20,920 nucleotides of DNA from DATILL01 sp035476575 (lineage in GTDB: Bacteria; Actinomycetota; Actinomycetes; Mycobacteriales; JACQDL01). Below the pieces are notes generated by a model, which was not told the origin of the DNA, did not search any database, and saw nothing but the letters and a program-made list of their open reading frames with translations. Below are positions 14,084-20,920 of the stretch, piece by piece; positions within the stretch are counted from its first letter, which is position 1; the number at the start of each line of letters is the position of its first letter. The stretch covers positions 1-20,920 of the forward strand of contig DATILL010000142.1 in the NCBI GenBank assembly GCA_035476575.1, written 5' to 3'. The position numbers and the translations under genes were made by a program.

Positions 14084-14493
14084 ACACCACCGAACCACCC
14101 GGCCCGAGCTGGCGGGCACCCGAACGCCCGGACCCCGCCCGCTGGGACGAGCCGGACATGCGCGCCGTGCTCGCCGACCGTGACATCACCCGCATCTACC
14201 GGATGCTGCAAACCTACGGGTACAGCCAGCAGCACATCGCTGCTCTTACCGGCCAGTCGCAGCCGGAGGTGTCGGCGATCATCCACGGGCGCAAGGTTAT
14301 GGGGTACGACCTGCTCGAACGTATCGCCGAAGGGCTCGGCTTCCCCCGCGGATACGCCGGCCTCGCCTACTACACCCCCGACCACCCGCACCACCACCGA
14401 CCGGGCGCCGTCCCGAACCGTCCACCCGTAGCCCCTGACGATCATCGAGTTGTTGTCGTCAACAGAGATCATTCTGCGACAACAACTCGATGA
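14080..14493 (+). CDS. Short XRE-family helix-turn-helix protein
   Basis: 137 residues. The helix-turn-helix spans about 40-85: DITRIYRMLQTYGYSQQHIA, ALTGQSQPEVSAIIHGRKVM, then YDLLERIAEGLGFPRGYAGL. This is the N-terminal domain of the actinobacterial regulators that normally continue into a long C-terminal TPR region. Here the protein ends soon after the domain with a His/Pro-rich tail (HPHHHRPGAVPNRPPVAPDD), so it is either a stand-alone short form or truncated. GGAG at 14070-14073 lies 6 nt before ATG 14080, and the start overlaps the preceding degenerate frame by ATGA. The stop codon lies within a 22-bp hairpin. It is probably controlled by the nearby GntR repressor. Confidence 0.75.
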   Translation: MNTTEPPGPSWRAPERPDPARWDEPDMRAVLADRDITRIYRMLQTYGYSQQHIAALTGQSQPEVSAIIHGRKVMGYDLLERIAEGLGFPRGYAGLAYYTPDHPHHHRPGAVPNRPPVAPDDHRVVVVNRDHSATTTR

Positions 14494-14498
14494 TCGTC
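14437..14498. terminator. 22-bp perfect hairpin between convergent genes
   Basis: Arms 14437-14458 (GACGATCATCGAGTTGTTGT plus CG) and 14477-14498 are exact reverse complements around an 18-nt loop; a U-G pair and two G-C pairs extend the base. It lies between the converging XRE and DUF3817 genes and should work as a bidirectional terminator. Unusually, its arms lie in the last codons of the XRE gene. Confidence 0.75.
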
Positions 14499-14509
14499 GG
14501 GAGGTCCGG

Positions 14510-14827
14510 TCAGCCGACGTCGGCCGGCGCGGCGGCGCGGGCCCGTAGCTCCTTGGTCACCTGATGCTCGGCCACGAAGGTCAGGAACGGGACCGTGCCG
14601 GCCAGCAGCACCAGCACGGTCCGCCCGAGCGGCCAGCCGGCCCGCCGGGCCAGGTCGTAGGCGAGCGCGAGGTAGACGATGTAGAGGAAGCCGTGGATCG
14701 GCCCGACGACCTGCACCACGGTGTCGTTGTGTCCGGCGTACTTGACCACCACCCCGGCGGTCAGGACGAGCAGCGCGACGCCCACCACGTAGGCGATGAC
14801 GCGGTACCGGGTCAGGGCAGCGTGCAC
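14510..14827 (-). CDS. DUF3817 family membrane protein
   Basis: 105 residues with three hydrophobic helices: YRVIAYVVGVALLVLTAGVV, GPIHGFLYIVYLALAYDLA and TVLVLLAGTVPFLTFVAEH. The central G-P-x-H-G-xx-Y and the late TVPFxTFxxEH pattern are those of the DUF3817 actinobacterial integral membrane family, whose function is unknown. GTG 14827 has GGAGAG 8 nt upstream. It begins 2 nt after the stop of the preceding minus-strand gene, so the two form an operon and may work together at the membrane. Confidence 0.8.
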   Translation of the reverse strand: MHAALTRYRVIAYVVGVALLVLTAGVVVKYAGHNDTVVQVVGPIHGFLYIVYLALAYDLARRAGWPLGRTVLVLLAGTVPFLTFVAEHQVTKELRARAAAPADVG

Positions 14828-14829
14828 GG

Positions 14830-15189
14830 TCAGGCTCTCCTGTCCTCGGCGTCCAGCGCCGCGAGGTATCGGTTGTACGCCGCGAGATCGGCGTCTGGCT
14901 CGGGCGCGGGAACGGCGGGCCGGGGCGGCAGCACGGGCAGCGCCGCCGTCTCCTGCCGGGCCGGCCGGTCGGCCTGCCCTGGCCGGGCATGGTCACGCAG
15001 CACCCGCACCCAGACGAACACGGTGAACCCGGCGAAGACCGGCCACTCTACGGCGTAGCCGAAGCTCAGCACGTTGCCCTGACCGGCCCGCTGGATCTGC
15101 CACCAGCCCAGCGCGAGGAAGCCCCCCACCAGCGCCAGCGCGAGCGCGTGGAAGGCCAGCCACCTCGGGCGGAGGAACGGACGGAACAC
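14830..15189 (-). CDS. Conserved actinobacterial two-helix membrane protein
   Basis: 119 residues. Helix 1 is about residues 10-30 (WLAFHALALALVGGFLALGW, with a following WWQ typical of SURF1-like N-termini) and helix 2 about 45-65 (YAVEWPVFAGFTVFVWVRVL). A Pro-rich linker leads to a conserved-looking end, DADLAAYNRYLAALDAEDRR. I recall similar unnamed proteins paired with DUF3817 in actinobacteria; a link to cytochrome oxidase assembly is only a resemblance. The start is GTG 15189, without a clear ribosome binding site, and it lies 21 bp from the 57-bp inverted repeat, so its promoter must be in or next to that repeat. Confidence 0.65.
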   Translation of the reverse strand: MFRPFLRPRWLAFHALALALVGGFLALGWWQIQRAGQGNVLSFGYAVEWPVFAGFTVFVWVRVLRDHARPGQADRPARQETAALPVLPPRPAVPAPEPDADLAAYNRYLAALDAEDRRA

Positions 15190-15209
15190 GGCCCGAGCCT
15201 ACGTCGCCG

Positions 15210-15425
15210 CCCATCCCCTTCACCGGTGTGGTCACCTCTACGCCGTGTGGTCACCTGTCGTTGTCTCCGCAGCCCGTGTGGTCACCTCTCGGCGTTGTGG
15301 TGACCTGTCGTTGTCTCCGTACAACGTGTGGTCACCTACGCGCCGTGTGGTGACCTCTTGGGGTGTCCAGACAACGACAGGTGACCACACGGCGTAGAGG
15401 TGACCACACCGGTGAAGGGGATGGG
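15210..15425. repeat. 57-bp perfect inverted repeat enclosing 50-bp tandem repeats
   Basis: Arm 15210-15266 and arm 15369-15425 are exact reverse complements over 57 bp, separated by 102 bp. A 12-bp motif GTGTGGTCACCT (or its GTGACCT variant) occurs eight times. Six copies run forward (15226, 15245, 15276, 15295, 15326, 15345) and two run reverse (15379, 15398). Forward copies keep a 50-bp period (15226-15276-15326 and 15245-15295-15345), the longer unit including TGTCGTTGTCTCC. The core GGTNACC is itself palindromic. The structure fills the gap between a divergent membrane-protein gene and pdxS. Confidence 0.9.
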
Positions 15426-15455
15426 ACGGGGGCGGGTGGGGGCTGGGCGGCCACG

Positions 15456-15461
15456 TACGAT
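15456..15461 (+). promoter_or_regulatory. Likely leaderless promoter -10 box of pdxS
   Basis: TACGAT ends 6 nt before ATG 15468, so transcription would start at or next to the start codon, the usual geometry of actinobacterial leaderless genes. No Shine-Dalgarno sequence is present before the ATG and no good -35 box is seen. Confidence 0.5.
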
Positions 15462-15467
15462 GGCGCC

Positions 15468-16379
<912 letters not shown>

Positions 16380-16394
16380 CCGCAGGTCAGCGGG

Positions 16395-16769
16395 TCAGAC
16401 CGTCGCGTCGCTGGGCGCGTTGACGATCTCGCCCTTCAGTGGTCCTAACGCCTCCCCGATCGACCCGATCAGGTCGGCCGGCACCTCCAGCGCGGTCAGG
16501 GTGTCCACCAGGTGCATCACCACCGTGTCGAACTCGGTCGAGGTGATGGCGAGGTCGGCGTGCGCGTCGGCCATGGTCCTGCCGCGGTACTCGCTGGGAC
16601 CGCCCAGCGCGGCGGCGAGGAAGCTGCGCTGGTGCGCCTTGAGCCGGTCCAGGTCGATGTCGGCGAAGTAGTGCTCGAGCCTCGGGTCGGTGGTGACGCG
16701 GTGGTAGAAGTCGTCGACGGCTGCACTCACCGCGGGTGGGCCGCCAATCTGCTCGAAGATCGATGTCAT
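16395..16769 (-). CDS. glbN: Group I truncated hemoglobin
   Basis: 124 residues with the 2-on-2 globin fold. Tyr22 in DDFYHRV is the distal B10 Tyr, and His70 in MADAHADLAIT is the proximal heme ligand by alignment with mycobacterial TrHbN (DFYVRV and QVHQGRGI). LKAHQRSFLAAALGGPSEYRGR is also diagnostic. TrHbN proteins bind O2 and dioxygenate nitric oxide to nitrate. AAGGAG lies 9 nt before ATG 16769. It follows the membrane glycosyltransferase gene by 140 bp on the same strand and probably has its own promoter there. Role in NO defence is inferred from the family. Confidence 0.92.
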   Translation of the reverse strand: MTSIFEQIGGPPAVSAAVDDFYHRVTTDPRLEHYFADIDLDRLKAHQRSFLAAALGGPSEYRGRTMADAHADLAITSTEFDTVVMHLVDTLTALEVPADLIGSIGEALGPLKGEIVNAPSDATV

Positions 16770-16909
16770 CGTTACCAGCTCCTTGGCCGGACATGTCGGG
16801 CTACCAGAGACCCCATGGTGCGTACTCTGCGTATCAATGACGTGACGCACGATGCCGTGAGATGTGAAGACTTCCTCACCGCCTGGTCCGCGGCTCGCGG
16901 TTCCAGCGG

Positions 16910-18103
16910 CTACGGCCCGAAGCCGGGGTCGCGCAGCGCCACGTACGCCGCAAAGCCCGAGCCGGCCAGCGCAACCAGCACGACCAGCGCGCTCACCGGC
17001 CACCACAGCCGGGCCAGCCGCCCGCCCAGCGGGATCAGCACCGGGAACGCCGGCAGCAGCATCCGCGGCACCGAGCTGTAGACGTTGCGGGTGGCCAGGG
17101 TCAGCGCCACCACGGCACCGGCATAGGCGAGCAGGTGCACGGGTGGCCGGTCCCACAGCAGCGCCAGCAGCAGGAGCACGGTGACCGCCGCCACCACGAT
17201 GACGTACAGCTCGGCGGGGCGGCGCGCCGTGGCGATGTGGTCGCGGACCGCGGCCAGCGTCCGGCCGGCCCGCCGGGCGTTCGCCGCACCGAAGTCGGTA
17301 TAGGTGTGCCAGCCCTCCCGCTCGGTGATGAACCATGCGTCGGTCCGGCCCAGCCGCAGCCAGAGGTAGCCCAGGTAGCCGGCCGTCCCGAGCGGCGCCA
17401 GCAGCGGGGCAACCAACGGCACCACCGAGCGTCGCCGCCACGCCGCGGCCACGGCCGCGACCAGGCAGACCGCGGCCAGGATGACCCCGGTCGGTCGGGT
17501 GGCGCCAGCCAGCGCGGCCAGGACGCCGGCCCAGAGCCACCGCTCGGCCGAGATCGCTAACAAGCAGCCGGCCGCGAACGCGGTGAACACCGCCTCGCTG
17601 TAGGCCATCGACAGCACGTACGCAGCCGGCAGCGTGCACCACAGCGCCGCCGTGACCAGCGCCGCCCGGTCCGCCCGGTCCGCCCGGCTGGCCGGCTCGG
17701 CCCCGCCGTCCCACTTAGCCACGCCGCTCCGCTCGGCCCGGCCGACGTAGTACCGGCGGGTGATCGCGGCGATGCACAGGGCGGCGGCGGCGCCGGCCAG
17801 CGTGTTGACCACCAGGGCGGCGCCCCAGAACGGCATCCCGGCGCTGGTCAGTGGCCTGGTCAGCAGCGGGAACGCCGGGAAGAACGCGGTCGGGTTGCGG
17901 CTGACCAGGCCATGCCGGTCCAGCGGCAGCACGCTCGGGTAGCCGTGCGCGCTGACCAGCCCGTACCAGAACCCGTCGAAGCTGCCGACTGCCCGGCCGA
18001 GCGGGGATCCGGCCCGGTGGGCGTGCATCGCCAGCGCCACCAGGCACACCGCCCGGCTCGTGGCGAACACGGCGAGAACCCGGACAACGAGCGCGCGCGG
18101 CAC
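16910..18103 (-). CDS. Polytopic membrane mannosyltransferase-like protein (PIG-V/Gpi18-like, GT-C fold)
   Basis: 397 residues with about ten hydrophobic segments. After the first helix comes SFDGFWYGLVSAHGYP (41-56), the WDxxWY-like catalytic-Asp loop of GT-C enzymes that use polyprenyl-phosphate mannose on the outer face of the membrane. Further family-like text is RNPTAFFPAFPLLTRPL, AYVLSMAYSEAVFTAFAAG and GATRPTGVILA. In actinobacteria such enzymes extend mannosylated envelope lipids, so a link with the PIM genes nearby is reasonable but not shown. GTG 18103 is the start, with no strong ribosome binding site. The acceptor is unknown. Confidence 0.75.
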   Translation of the reverse strand: MPRALVVRVLAVFATSRAVCLVALAMHAHRAGSPLGRAVGSFDGFWYGLVSAHGYPSVLPLDRHGLVSRNPTAFFPAFPLLTRPLTSAGMPFWGAALVVNTLAGAAAALCIAAITRRYYVGRAERSGVAKWDGGAEPASRADRADRAALVTAALWCTLPAAYVLSMAYSEAVFTAFAAGCLLAISAERWLWAGVLAALAGATRPTGVILAAVCLVAAVAAAWRRRSVVPLVAPLLAPLGTAGYLGYLWLRLGRTDAWFITEREGWHTYTDFGAANARRAGRTLAAVRDHIATARRPAELYVIVVAAVTVLLLLALLWDRPPVHLLAYAGAVVALTLATRNVYSSVPRMLLPAFPVLIPLGGRLARLWWPVSALVVLVALAGSGFAAYVALRDPGFGP

Positions 18104-18148
18104 GTTGCCGAATCATAGTGCAGCCGACCTGGTGATCTACCCTCGATA

Positions 18149-18190
18149 TACCTCCGACCGCGTACCTCCCATCACCTACCTCCCACCGCG
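18149..18190 (+). repeat. Three 14-bp TACCTCC repeats in the pdxT leader
   Basis: TACCTCC occurs at 18149, 18163 and 18177, exactly 14 bp apart, within units TACCTCCGACCGCG, TACCTCCCATCACC and TACCTCCCACCGCG. They end 15 nt before the pdxT start codon. CCTCC is the same as the anti-Shine-Dalgarno core of 16S rRNA. Confidence 0.7.
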
Positions 18191-18205
18191 CAGAAAGGCT
18201 CCGTC

Positions 18206-18844
18206 GTGGCCGACCGCCAGCCCACCATCGGGGTGCTTGCCCTGCAGGGAGACGTCCGCGAGCATCTGCGCGCGCTGGCCGACTGCGGCGCGGACCCGGT
18301 CCGGGTACGCCGGCCAGCCGAGCTGGACTCCGTGGACGGGCTGGTCGTGCCCGGTGGGGAGTCGACCACGATGGCCAAGCTGGCGGCGGCGTTCGACCTG
18401 CTCGAGCCGCTGCGCAAGCGGATCCGGTCCGACCTGCCCGTCTACGGCTCATGTGCCGGCATGATCATGCTGGCCGATCGGATCGTGGACGGTGCGGCAG
18501 ACCAGCAGACGCTCGGCGGGCTGGACGTGGTGGTTCGCCGCAACGCCTTCGGCCGCCAGGCGGAGTCTTTCGAGACCGACCTCCTGCTGGCCGGGCTGCC
18601 TGGTGGGCCGGTGCGCGCGGTCTTCATCCGGGCGCCGTGGGTGGAGTCGGTCGGCCCGGGCGTCGAGGTGCTCGCCGCGGTCGAGCCTGGCCCGGCCGAG
18701 CCCGGCCCGGCCGGTGCCAGCCGGGCCGCCGGTAGGATCGTCGCCGTCCGCCAGGGGAACCTGCTCGCGACGTCGTTCCACCCGGAGCTGACCGGCGACC
18801 CGCGGGTGCACCGGTACTTCGTGGACATGGTGAAGGGAAGCTGA
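18206..18844 (+). CDS. pdxT: Pyridoxal 5'-phosphate synthase glutaminase subunit PdxT
   Basis: 212 residues. This class I glutamine amidotransferase hydrolyses glutamine and channels ammonia to PdxS. The triad is complete: Cys83 in GSCAGMI, and His192 and Glu194 in SFHPELTGD. VVPGGESTTM (48-56) and GALDV-type text at LGGLDVVVRRNAFGRQAESF also fit. An insertion of Pro/Ala/Gly-rich sequence (about 160-175, EPGPAEPGPAGASRAAG) precedes the last domain and is a local elaboration. The GTG 18206 start has GAAAGG upstream. yebC begins 1 nt after its stop. Three TACCTCC repeats lie in its leader. Confidence 0.95.
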   Translation: MADRQPTIGVLALQGDVREHLRALADCGADPVRVRRPAELDSVDGLVVPGGESTTMAKLAAAFDLLEPLRKRIRSDLPVYGSCAGMIMLADRIVDGAADQQTLGGLDVVVRRNAFGRQAESFETDLLLAGLPGGPVRAVFIRAPWVESVGPGVEVLAAVEPGPAEPGPAGASRAAGRIVAVRQGNLLATSFHPELTGDPRVHRYFVDMVKGS

Positions 18845-18845
18845 G

Positions 18846-19595
18846 ATGTCCGGCCACTCCAAGTGGGCCACCACCAAGCACAAGAAGGCGGTCGTCGACG
18901 CCAGGCGCGGCAAGCTGTTCGCGAAGCTGATCAAGAACGTCGAGGTGGCGGCACGGACCGGTGGTAGCGACCCGGGTGGCAACCCGACGCTGTACGACGC
19001 GATCCAGAAGGCGAAGAAGAGCTCGGTTCCCAACGACAACATCGACCGTGCGGTCAAGCGGGGGTCCGGTGCCGAGGGCGGCGCCGCTGACTGGCAGACG
19101 ATCATGTACGAGGGCTACGGGCCGGCCGGCGTCGCGGTGCTGATCGAGTGCCTCACCGACAACCGCAACCGGGCCACCTCCGAGGTGCGTACCGCGATGA
19201 CCCGTAACGGCGGCTCGATGGCCGCCCCGGGATCGGTGGCGTACCTGTTCCACCGCAAGGGCGTCGTGCTCGTCCCGGCCGAGGGGCTGGCTGAGGACGA
19301 CGTGCTCGCCGCCGTCCTGGACGCCGGCGCCGAGGACGTCACCAACCTCGGCGAGTCGTTCGAGGTGGTCAGCGAGGCGACCGACCTGGTGGCCGTGCGC
19401 ACCGCGCTGCAGGCGGCCGGGATCGACTACGAGTCGGCCGAAGCGTCGTTCCTCCCCAGCGTCGTCGTGCCGCTGGATGAGGAGGGCGCGCGCAAGGTCT
19501 TCCGGCTGATCGACGCCTTGGAGGACTGCGACGACGTGCAGAACGTCTACGCCAACTTTGACGTCTCCGACGAGATCATGGAACACGTCGGCTGA
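18846..19595 (+). CDS. yebC: YebC/PmpR-family transcription or translation regulator
   Basis: 249 residues, full length. The N-terminus MSGHSKWATTKHKKAVVDAR is the family signature. It is followed by RGKLFAKLIKNVEVAAR, GGNPTLYDAIQKAKKSSVPN and DNIDRAVKRG, then YEGYGPAGVAVLIECLTDN and the closing FDVSDEIM. Family members act as DNA-binding regulators and more recently as translation factors for proline-rich stretches; which applies here is unknown. It is coupled to pdxT (1-nt gap), and in many actinobacteria yebC sits directly before the ruvCAB genes, as here with an insertion in between. Confidence 0.95.
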   Translation: MSGHSKWATTKHKKAVVDARRGKLFAKLIKNVEVAARTGGSDPGGNPTLYDAIQKAKKSSVPNDNIDRAVKRGSGAEGGAADWQTIMYEGYGPAGVAVLIECLTDNRNRATSEVRTAMTRNGGSMAAPGSVAYLFHRKGVVLVPAEGLAEDDVLAAVLDAGAEDVTNLGESFEVVSEATDLVAVRTALQAAGIDYESAEASFLPSVVVPLDEEGARKVFRLIDALEDCDDVQNVYANFDVSDEIMEHVG

Positions 19596-19667
19596 CGCCC
19601 CGGTATATATCAAGGCCTCATATTGGTATGGCGACCGCCCGTGTATATCCTGCCCATCGGAAGGTGA

Positions 19668-19754
19668 ATGATGGCGAAGACGCTGCTCGACCTTGATGAG
19701 GCCCTGCTGGCGGAGGCAGTGCCGCAGCTCCGACAACAACGGGTGAGTGGCTAG
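19668..19754 (+). pseudogene. VapB-type antitoxin, N-terminal remnant
   Basis: A 28-residue frame begins MMAKTLLDLDEALLAEAVPQ and stops at TAG 19752-19754. The AKTLLDLDEALLAEA text is the ribbon-helix-helix start of VapB antitoxins, which are about 70 residues long, so most of the gene and the whole VapC toxin are gone. AAGG lies just before ATG 19668. Two related AT-rich boxes, GGTATATATC (19602) and GTGTATATCC (19641), lie upstream and may be the old operator or promoter. The stop shares CTAG with the converging gene. Confidence 0.5.
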
Positions 19755-20443
19755 CCGAAGCGGCTCACGATCACGACGACCTGGCCGGACAGGTCGCGGA
19801 TGACGTTCACCCCGAAGGCGCCGTCGCTGAACCCGGGCTGTAGCACGATGGCCTTGCTCGGCCGGACGCGCCGGCCCGTGTGCACCTGGATCAAGCCGTC
19901 GGCGACGGCGATCCGGCCGCCCTGCGAGGCCGAGCCCTGGGCGGCGGACAGCATCGGCTCCCAGCTCCGGGTCCAGCCCCACTCCTCGGACACCCAGTGC
20001 GGATCCTGCACGATCCGTACCTCGGTGTCGCGCATGTGGGCCAAACCATGGTCCACCAGCTCGGCACGCGCGTGCACGAACCACTTGCCGGGTGGCACCG
20101 GGACGGCCACCCCGTCGACCGGCGTCTCGCCCTTCAGCACGATGTAGGGATCGTCCGAGCGCACGACCAGCGCGCCGAGCGAGTTCCAGCCGTGCCGCCG
20201 GTCCCCACGGCCGCCCTTGCTGGGCCGTTTGGCCTTACGCACCGTCCTGATCGGGCGCTCCGACGCCGGCAGCAGGCCGCGTGGCTGCTTGACCACCACG
20301 TAGGTGCCGAACAGGCCGGCCGGGATCAGCACGTACAGCATCCAGGCTGCCTTGTTGGCCAGCACCACGATCCCCAACGCCACCACGCCGGACGCCGCAT
20401 ATGGCAGCATCCAGTCGGCGAGCTTCTGCGTTCCATCAGCCAT
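19751..20443 (-). CDS. Unrecognised membrane protein with a basic linker
   Basis: 230 residues. Two closely spaced N-terminal helices (about 14-31 MLPYAASGVVALGIVVLA, and 33-51 AWMLYVLIPAGLFGTYVV) are followed by a strongly basic linker (RTVRKAKRPSKGGRGDRRHG). A soluble domain then contains DDPYIVLKGETPVDGVAVPV, PGKWFVHARAELVDHG and VVVIVSRFG. No known domain is recognised. The VxPGKWFVHARAEL and IQVHTGRRVRPSKAIVLQPG text suggests a beta-rich fold. ATG 20443 is used. Its stop overlaps the VapB remnant, and it is divergent from ruvC with 147 bp between them. Confidence 0.65.
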   Translation of the reverse strand: MADGTQKLADWMLPYAASGVVALGIVVLANKAAWMLYVLIPAGLFGTYVVVKQPRGLLPASERPIRTVRKAKRPSKGGRGDRRHGWNSLGALVVRSDDPYIVLKGETPVDGVAVPVPPGKWFVHARAELVDHGLAHMRDTEVRIVQDPHWVSEEWGWTRSWEPMLSAAQGSASQGGRIAVADGLIQVHTGRRVRPSKAIVLQPGFSDGAFGVNVIRDLSGQVVVIVSRFG

Positions 20444-20556
20444 CGTTGACTACTTTACGTGTGCGGTTGCTGACTACGCGAGATCTGACGGGGCAATCCA
20501 CCCATCATGGTGACAGGTCACCGCGTGTCGCGCCGAGACTTGTCCGGTCGTCGGGC

Positions 20557-20579
20557 TATCGTGTCGAACACGTGTTCGG
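20557..20579 (+). promoter_or_regulatory. LexA (SOS) box and -10 element of ruvC
   Basis: TCGAACACGTGTTCGG at 20564-20579 matches the actinobacterial LexA site TCGAAC-N4-GTTCGA at 11 of 12 informative bases, and its inner 14 bases are a perfect palindrome. TATCGT at 20557-20562 is the probable -10 box directly upstream, so LexA would block transcription start. ruvC begins 11 nt after the box. Confidence 0.8.
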
Positions 20580-20590
20580 GAAGGGGAGCC

Positions 20591-20920
20591 GTGCGGGTGC
20601 TCGGCGTGGATCCGGGGCTGACCCGGTGCGGTTACGCGATCGTCGAAGGCCAGCCGGGCGGCGCGCTCACCGCGTTCGGCTACGACGTCGTGCGCACCGC
20701 CGCCGCTGACGAGGTGGGCACCCGCCTGGCCGCCATCGCCGACACCCTGGCCGAGCAGATCGCGGCGCACCGGCCGGACGTGGTGGCGGTGGAGCGGGTG
20801 TTCAGCCAGCACAACGTCCGTACCGTCATGGGCACCGCGCAGGCCGGCGCCGTGGCGATCCTCGGCGCGGCCCGCGCCGGGGTGCCCGTCGTGCTGCACA
20901 CGCCGAGCGAGGTCAAGGCG
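20591..20920 (+). CDS. ruvC: Crossover junction endodeoxyribonuclease RuvC, 3' part cut off
   Basis: 110 codons are present; the gene runs off the window. RuvC resolves Holliday junctions during recombination repair, working with RuvAB. GTG 20591 gives VRVLGVDPGLTRCGYAIVEG, the family start, with first active-site Asp7 in GVDPG. The second acid, Glu68, is in VVAVERVFSQHNVRTVMGTA. GGTPSEVK-like text follows at HTPSEVKA. GGGGAG lies only 2 nt before the start codon, tighter than usual. Control by LexA is predicted from the box upstream; ruvA and ruvB should follow beyond the window. Confidence 0.95.
   Translation, partial: MRVLGVDPGLTRCGYAIVEGQPGGALTAFGYDVVRTAAADEVGTRLAAIADTLAEQIAAHRPDVVAVERVFSQHNVRTVMGTAQAGAVAILGAARAGVPVVLHTPSEVKA

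Noticed and set aside
15210..15425. CRISPR array
   Set aside because: The repeated unit is about 12 bp, partly inverted, with periodic repeats instead of unique spacers, and no cas genes are present.

Overview
The window comes from a high-GC actinobacterium. The evidence is the cluster for phosphatidylinositol and phosphatidylinositol mannoside (PIM) synthesis, a 13E12/DUF222-type HNH protein, many GTG starts and very high GC at third codon positions. A filamentous, soil-type genus in or near Micromonosporales is my best guess, but no rRNA or marker phylogeny is available here.

Layout. 1-737: the end of a beta-helix repeat protein, a 23-bp perfect terminator-like hairpin and a mostly non-coding stretch. 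738-2964: a thiolase and the mutase chaperone GTPase MeaB, with short tandem repeats before, between and after them. 3357-4646 (minus): an HNH/DUF222 protein. 4787-6617: a graveyard of broken insertion sequences (IS30-like, IS1380-like, IS3-like with visible terminal inverted repeats) ending in a frameshifted TPR-protein tail. 6708-9989: the tightly packed pgsA-patA-pimA operon plus a small membrane protein. 10149-12499: a three-gene graspetide (omega-ester RiPP) locus. It holds a 90-aa precursor, an ATP-grasp ligase and a PIMT-like methyltransferase with a long C-terminal extension, joined by 8-nt overlaps. 12534-14493: a GntR/UTRA repressor divergent from a Cys-rich ORF, a frameshifted gene and a short XRE regulator, with palindromic CTCTAGAG-type operators between them. 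14510-15189 (minus): two small membrane proteins. 15210-15425: a 57-bp perfect inverted repeat enclosing 50-bp tandem repeats. 15468-19595: pdxS, then minus-strand globin and a membrane mannosyltransferase-like gene, then pdxT and yebC. 19668-20443: a VapB antitoxin remnant and an unrecognised membrane protein. 20591 to the end: ruvC (cut by the window) behind a near-perfect LexA box.

The backbone pgsA-patA-pimA ... pdxS ... pdxT-yebC ... ruvC is the order I recall from mycobacteria and other actinobacteria. The IS graveyard sits directly before pgsA, and the graspetide/GntR/XRE block lies between pimA and pdxS, so both look like accessory insertions into a conserved neighbourhood.

The most interesting system is the graspetide locus. 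Its precursor ends in a Thr/Ser-rich segment, two Asp-Gly dipeptides and a run of acidic residues. With the ATP-grasp enzyme and the methyltransferase this predicts a side-chain-ester macrocycle that also carries an aspartimide, the logic known from fuscimiditide. The second most interesting is the inverted and tandem repeat structure in front of pdxS.
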